A DNA stretch of 6,462 nucleotides from Phycisphaeraceae bacterium (lineage in GTDB: Bacteria > Planctomycetota > Phycisphaerae > Phycisphaerales > Phycisphaeraceae): positions 1 through 6,462 of the forward strand of contig JANQKH010000555.1 in assembly GCA_028281215.1 (NCBI GenBank). Direction: 5' to 3'. The position numbers were made by a program, and so were the translations under genes. Of this stretch, positions 6,417 through 6,462 are shown in pieces. Under the pieces are notes generated by a model. The model was not told the DNA's origin. It ran no database searches and worked only from the letters and a program-made list of their open reading frames with translations. Numbering within the stretch: position 1 is the stretch's first letter; the number at the start of each line of letters is the position of its first letter.

Positions 6417-6462
6417 ATGGCTGTTACACCCGGCAAGAAGATCACAATCAAAGTGGTGAAAA
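6417..6462 (+). CDS. Start of a basic protein of unknown function (partial)
   Basis: An ATG at 6417 opens a frame that runs to the edge of the window and reads MAVTPGKKITIKVVK. Only 15 complete codons are visible. The beginning is basic and alternates hydrophobic residues in a beta-strand-like way; no signal peptide is seen. The start is supported by AAGGTG five bases upstream and by a strong promoter 92 bases upstream. The family cannot be named from this much sequence. Confidence 0.65.
   Translation, partial: MAVTPGKKITIKVVK

Noticed and set aside
1..6462. A novel defence system, mobile element or CRISPR locus
   Set aside because: There is no transposase, integrase, nuclease, toxin-antitoxin pair, terminal repeat or spaced repeat array. 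The content is a regulator, a transporter and housekeeping-type genes.

Overview
The window looks like ordinary chromosomal DNA from a GC-rich bacterium, most plausibly a member of the Planctomycetota. This is an inference from three things: the very long FtsX-type permease with a large first extracytoplasmic domain, patchy use of Shine-Dalgarno sequences, and GC-rich third codon positions. No rRNA or marker gene is present to fix the taxonomy. All recognisable genes lie on the + strand. I see no tRNA, rRNA, CRISPR array, insertion sequence or phage gene.

Layout. Bases 3-53 hold the probable C-terminal tail of a gene that begins outside the window. Bases 184-591 encode a small four-helix membrane protein of unknown function. 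A non-coding stretch of about 236 bases (592-827) follows; it contains a 10-base palindrome and a 6-bp hairpin close to the next gene. Bases 828-1274 encode an Rrf2-family winged-helix regulator with no cysteines. Bases 1379-2074 encode an ABC ATPase of the LolD/MacB type. Bases 2097-5519 encode its probable partner, a 1140-residue permease with ten predicted membrane helices and two extracytoplasmic domains. Bases 5558-6277 encode a SirB1/transglutaminase-like protein. After it come a near-consensus sigma-70 promoter, a leader hairpin and a ribosome binding site, in front of a new gene (from 6417) that runs off the window.

How the genes work together. The ATPase and permease are only 22 bases apart and should form one transporter of the MacB/LolCDE (type VII) class. 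Such machines usually do not move a solute through a channel; they use ATP in the cytoplasm to drive movements on the outer side, for lipoprotein extraction, efflux from the periplasm or control of envelope enzymes. The substrate cannot be read from the sequence. The Rrf2 gene lies 104 bases upstream in the same direction and may regulate itself and the transporter. The SirB1-like gene starts 38 bases after the permease. It may be read through from the operon, or from its own -10 element as a leaderless message.

The families are known ones. The points most worth a second look are the cysteine-free Rrf2 regulator beside a transporter, the internal change of codon use in the permease, the altered PGHF motif in the SirB1-like protein, and the structured leader of the last gene.
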